Below are positions 60,615 to 64,000 of a stretch of 64,000 bases of DNA, one piece after another. The notes beneath the pieces were generated by a model. It had not been told where the DNA came from and did not search any database. It saw only the letters and a program-made list of their open reading frames with translations. The first letter of the stretch is position 1; every line of letters starts with the position of its first letter. Source of the DNA: Maea johnstoni (lineage: Eukaryota > Annelida > Polychaeta > Spionida > Magelonidae); the NCBI GenBank assembly GCA_963942565.1, contig OZ012695.1, positions 12,339,160 through 12,403,159 on the forward strand, in the 5' to 3' direction. Made by a program: the position numbers and the translations under genes.

Positions 60615-62785
60615 AGAAAGTACAGACAAAAAAAGAAACAGATTGATGAGTTGAGGCTATTGAAAAAGGAGGGAGGAAAAAAGTCTGCGAGGAAGAAGAA
60701 GGCCAGGCAGGCATCCAAAAAAAGATGGGAGAAAATCCAACAGGAAAAGCACAGAAAAGAGCGAAAGAAACTCATGGTAAATATCTGGAGAATGAGACTC
60801 AAGCTGAAAGATCAAGGGTAGGGAACAAGCAAAGGCATTTCCTCGTACTTGGCTACTTATAGAGCCTCTTTACAGGCAAAGAAAACTCTCCCACAAGCAC
60901 CACAGAAAAGGGCAGCAGTCCTGGAAAAAACTCTGCCAATCTTCACCAAGAACAGCAACTATTTTGGAGCGTAAAGGAATCCTGAAACCCTCATCTTGTA
61001 AATCTCTTGATATGGGAGAAGCCATCATGAAAAACATAAAAGAAAAATTACAGGAGTCCAAACCCAAAGGAGGCTGTAATAAAGACAAGCTGCAAGCTTA
61101 CAAAGAGATAAAATCTTCAATATGTGTTGCACCTTTGTCGAAAAGAAGCAAGCTTCGAGGACATCTTAAGAAGTATTTCGACATCAGGATGGGTGTTCCT
61201 CAGAATAAAAACACAGACTGGTGGAAGAGAAATACAAGAAAGAAAAGAAAGGACAGATTAAGTGATGAAATCATGAAGGAAGTGAAAGATTTCTATCTCC
61301 AGCCTGATGTGACCCGACAGATCCCAGGAAAAACTGAAGTTATCAAGACAAAAACAGAGACTGGAGAGGCTGTCATCCTTCCGAAACATGTGATGGTTAT
61401 GACCCTCGAAGATGCTTTCAAGATGTTTAAAGAAGAGAACCCAGATACTAAGATTGGATGTTCATCATTCAAAAGATTGAAGCCAAAAAATGTCCGCAAA
61501 GTGTCTGAGACAAGCCGCCGCACCTGTTTGTGCACAAAGTGTTGCAATGTTGCACTGAAGGTACAAGCCCTTAAGAAGTTTATTGCCACGCGTTCTCCAG
61601 AAAATAAAGACCTTGCTGACAAGATGACAAAAGCATACCTGTGTGATGCCATTGTTTGTGCATATTCCTCCCATCCTGACAAGAAGTGCTTGGAGAGAGA
61701 GTGCAACCAGTGCCCCAAGTTGGAAAGCTGTTTTGAAGCTCTGAGAGATCACTATCAGGCAAACTCAAAAGCCCAGGGGAAGAAAATAAAGAACACCCCT
61801 TCCCATATCAGGGCTCTACGGTCCCCAAAAGGGCCAGGTAGGTTGGCGGGGCTACCTGAGCCCAAAATCAGGTAGTCCCGCCAGCATTTTAGGTAGTCCC
61901 GCCATTTATTCCAAAAAGGCAAAAAGGTTCTTTTTCCCCCTTTTCATGTTAGTAATGGTACTTATGCTTTTTTCTTCTATTTTTAAGGTTGCATGCTTAA
62001 GGAATGCTATATTTTTCTTTTTTTCGCTACCATTTTGTTGGATTTTAGTGGGGAACTTCCCCAGGATTCAGGTAGTCCAGCGGGACTACCTGAATCCAAC
62101 TTTAGGTAGCCCGACAGGGCTGTTTTTGGAATTCAGATCTCCCGGGAGATGGGACTATGCTATATGTTGAGCCCTGCATATCTTTATAGCTGAGGTAAAT
62201 ACATGAATAAAATATAAAATGTATGAAATCGTATATGCGTCAGGCACGAAATGCGGTAATCGTAATTTGTAAATGTATATTAAATGTTAAAAATACTCTT
62301 AATACTATGAAGAAATCAAGCCATGATGAACTGGTAATATACCCTGTCTGTAACAGATTTTATATTTACTCAGCAAAATGCTTTAAGAATTCTGATAAGT
62401 CCTTTAAAACTACCATGTCCAAGTTGCACTTAAATAAGAAAAACAAGTAAAATTTATATTTATATTGTTAATTAGATATATCATTGAAATGAAATAGGTT
62501 GCTGTTTGTATATTATACACTATGTCACAACCAATTCTGTTTTACCTTCAGGTCCTGGAAGACCATGAGGATGATATGCTGGTATCATTCATGGTAAAGA
62601 CAGGGGACCTGTACTATTGGCCAGAACCACCTGATATTGCCTTACAGGCAAAACAAGACATTGTTTGTCGAATTAATTCTCCTGAATTGGTCAATGAAAG
62701 GGCACAATTTCAATTCGCCAAAAGTGACTTTACATACATTAAAGAGTGCTTGGCAAACCAGAAGGCTGTGCTGTATTTCAAATAG
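60615..62785 (+). CDS. Transposon-borne gene of an orphan invertebrate family, internally deleted and interrupted by a MITE
   Basis: Exons: from about 60615 to 60817, 60876-62194 (containing the MITE at 61809-62176), and 62552-62785; phases match. The first is very basic (KKARQASKKRWEKIQQEKHR). The second has DRLSDEIMKEVKDFYLQ, MTLEDAFKMFKEENPDTKIG, a C-L-C-x-x-C-C pair and CLERECNQCPKLESC, probably zinc-binding. The last has VSFMVKTGDLYYWPEPPDI and DIVCRINSPELVNERAQF. From memory, large uncharacterised invertebrate proteins have this same start and end, with a long conserved middle between FIA(E/K) and the WPE domain. That middle is absent here: only a 357-bp intron-like gap. I recall no established function; by context it is a transposase or accessory protein. 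The true start codon is not found. Confidence 0.72.
61809..62176. mobile_element. CAGGG-end MITE with 5-bp target duplication, inside the transposon gene
   Basis: It starts CAGGGCTCTACGG, ends TTGAGCCCTG, and is flanked by CATAT (61804-61808 and 62177-62181). Internal GGTAGTCCCGCC and inverted GGACTACCTGA blocks repeat. It splits the second exon 13 codon positions or less from its splice donor at 62194. Confidence 0.87.
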
Positions 62786-62886
62786 ACTGACAATGTAGGA
62801 CTGTCAAATATTTGCAATATAGTAATATCATAATCATATATGTGATAATTCACTGTGTAAGATACAAGCACAAGTGAAAATTTTGT

Positions 62887-62892
62887 AATAAA
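62887..62892 (+). promoter_or_regulatory. Polyadenylation signal of the transposon gene
   Basis: AATAAA 102 bp after the stop codon at 62783-62785, followed by a T/G-rich stretch. Confidence 0.65.
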
Positions 62893-63064
62893 GACAATTT
62901 CTGTTTTGTATAGTTTTTCTTTAGATTTTGTGTAATTCTATACAATTCTATATTGTATTCATGCAATGTATACCTTTTTGTTATTGTAAGCTACAGTTTT
63001 AAGCAAGATATCTATAGATCATCCAATTTCATTTTATTTACTTTTTCAATATTTGGTAAAAATG

Positions 63065-63793
63065 GTAGTGTCCGCAACATGTAAACATTGATAACAATCC
63101 ATATATCTTTTCGATGTAAGATAAGAAATATCTTATCAGTGCATTGTGATATCAATTCTGTAAATCAAAGAAAGAATGAAGACTGAACTTTAATGTGAAA
63201 AGGTGAAATTTCCTCATTGTATATACTATCTTAATTCAAAAAGCGGTTCTTTTATACTGACCAATTAAGAGGTCATTACCTGTAATTCTATTTGTTCTGC
63301 CAATATGCTCAAGTAATTTGGCTAAAAAGATATGTTTTTTCTATTTATGTTATTGCTCTGTCAATAAAACAATTTTCAAATACACCATGTGCCTGTTGTA
63401 GTGTCCGCAACAAAAAGGGGTTGCTTTCCTTATTGTTATGGGAGTAAAATATGGATGCACATTGAATGATTCACTTGTTAAATCAGTTAGATAACATATC
63501 AAAGACATAAGTCATGGCTACTTTAGCCCTGAATTTGCAAGTATTTTATCTGTATGATAGTTGAAAGTAAAGTAAATTTCTGTGAACAAAATGGTCAGCA
63601 AAAGTGAAAAATCTCCTAATTTTGTTCATGTGGATAGCACAAATACTAAAGATCTCTGGAACCTTGACTCTATTTAAACTTATCACATATATCCATAAAA
63701 GTTGACCAAAAGTTGTATTCTTTGCAAGCTGTTCACCTGAGTCCTGAAATGGCCATAAGAATATAAGACCAATGGAAATGTAGTGTCCGCAAC
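63065..63793 (+). promoter_or_regulatory. Right subterminal motif cluster of element R
   Basis: GTAGTGTCCGCAAC at 63065-63078, 63398-63411 and 63780-63793. The last two lie 569 and 187 bp from the right end; element L has sites 564/581 and 197 bp from its corresponding end. Confidence 0.72.
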
Positions 63794-64000
63794 GGTGAAA
63801 TTTTCAAGCAAAAGGTACTGACATACCATTGACTGAAACTTTTTAACCGTGATAGATAACTTCAGGATCTTATGGGGAAGGGTTTGGGCAAAACATTAAG
63901 AACATTACTTTTGCTCCATGGTGACCTTCATTTTTTGATGGTAGCGCAAATTTAGTGACACCCTGATTGTGGCTAACCCGAAAAGTATTTTGATTTATTA

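Larger units (their letters stand above)
59549..63980 (+). mobile_element. 4.43-kb TIR transposon with subterminal motif array, element R
   Basis: 22-bp inverted ends with one mismatch (59549-59570 and 63959-63980; core AGCCACAATCAGGGTG). AAAA on both sides could be a 4-bp target duplication. Perfect GTAGTGTCCGCAAC sites at 60144, 60317, 63065, 63398 and 63780, and a variant at 60299, are all in one orientation. A spliced gene of three recognised exons, with AATAAA at 62887, lies between the two motif clusters. The subterminal architecture matches element L. Superfamily uncertain: the 4-bp duplication would allow a Sola-like group among others. Confidence 0.85.

Noticed and set aside
60593-61768. 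Minus-strand frames of 60-141 codons across the transposon gene
   Set aside because: They oppose a plus-strand reading that has matching splice phases, Cys clusters and family motifs.

Overview
The window is genomic DNA from an invertebrate animal. It has AT-rich introns and spacers, standard GT-AG introns, animal-only gene families (a Crumbs polarity protein and an ASB ankyrin/SOCS-box protein), a BEL/Pao LTR element and many small inverted-repeat transposons. A deuterostome or lophotrochozoan genome such as lancelet, acorn worm, echinoderm or mollusc would fit, but the sequence alone does not let me name the species.

Region 1 (1-16.5 kb, + strand) is the 3' part of a Crumbs-like gene. Nine exons join in consistent phases to give about 1145 residues: two laminin-G domains with one EGF between them, 18 EGF-like modules, one membrane helix and a short tail ending in ERLI. 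The 5' end lies outside the window. Its introns hold several satellites. The most striking is a 3.6-kb array of about 58 copies of the end of an EGF exon together with its 5' splice site. A TTAA-flanked inverted-repeat element begins exactly at the stop codon and forms the first part of the 3' UTR.

Region 2 (16.5-28.2 kb) has no gene I can support. It holds transposon remnants, including a TIR element at 20.16-22.02 kb and a 0.94-kb foldback with an apparent 11-bp target duplication at 24.3-25.2 kb.

Region 3 (28.2-36.9 kb, - strand) is a complete five-coding-exon ASB-type gene of 357 residues: ankyrin repeats plus a SOCS box, a likely substrate receptor for a Cullin-5 ubiquitin ligase. Upstream of it lie small MITEs and a young-looking BEL/Pao LTR element (40.52-49.05 kb, - strand) with apparently identical LTRs and a 5-bp target duplication.

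Region 4 (50-64 kb) is transposon territory. Two elements of nearly the same size (4,444 and 4,432 bp) lie in opposite orientation about 4.5 kb apart. They have different but related terminal repeats and share a repeated subterminal motif, GTAGTGTCCG plus an element-specific tail, at matching distances from their ends. The right-hand one carries a spliced gene whose N- and C-terminal parts resemble a large orphan family of invertebrate proteins. It seems to lack the middle of that protein and is itself interrupted by a MITE. This pair is the best candidate here for an undescribed system: a DNA transposon family with a multi-site subterminal recognition array.
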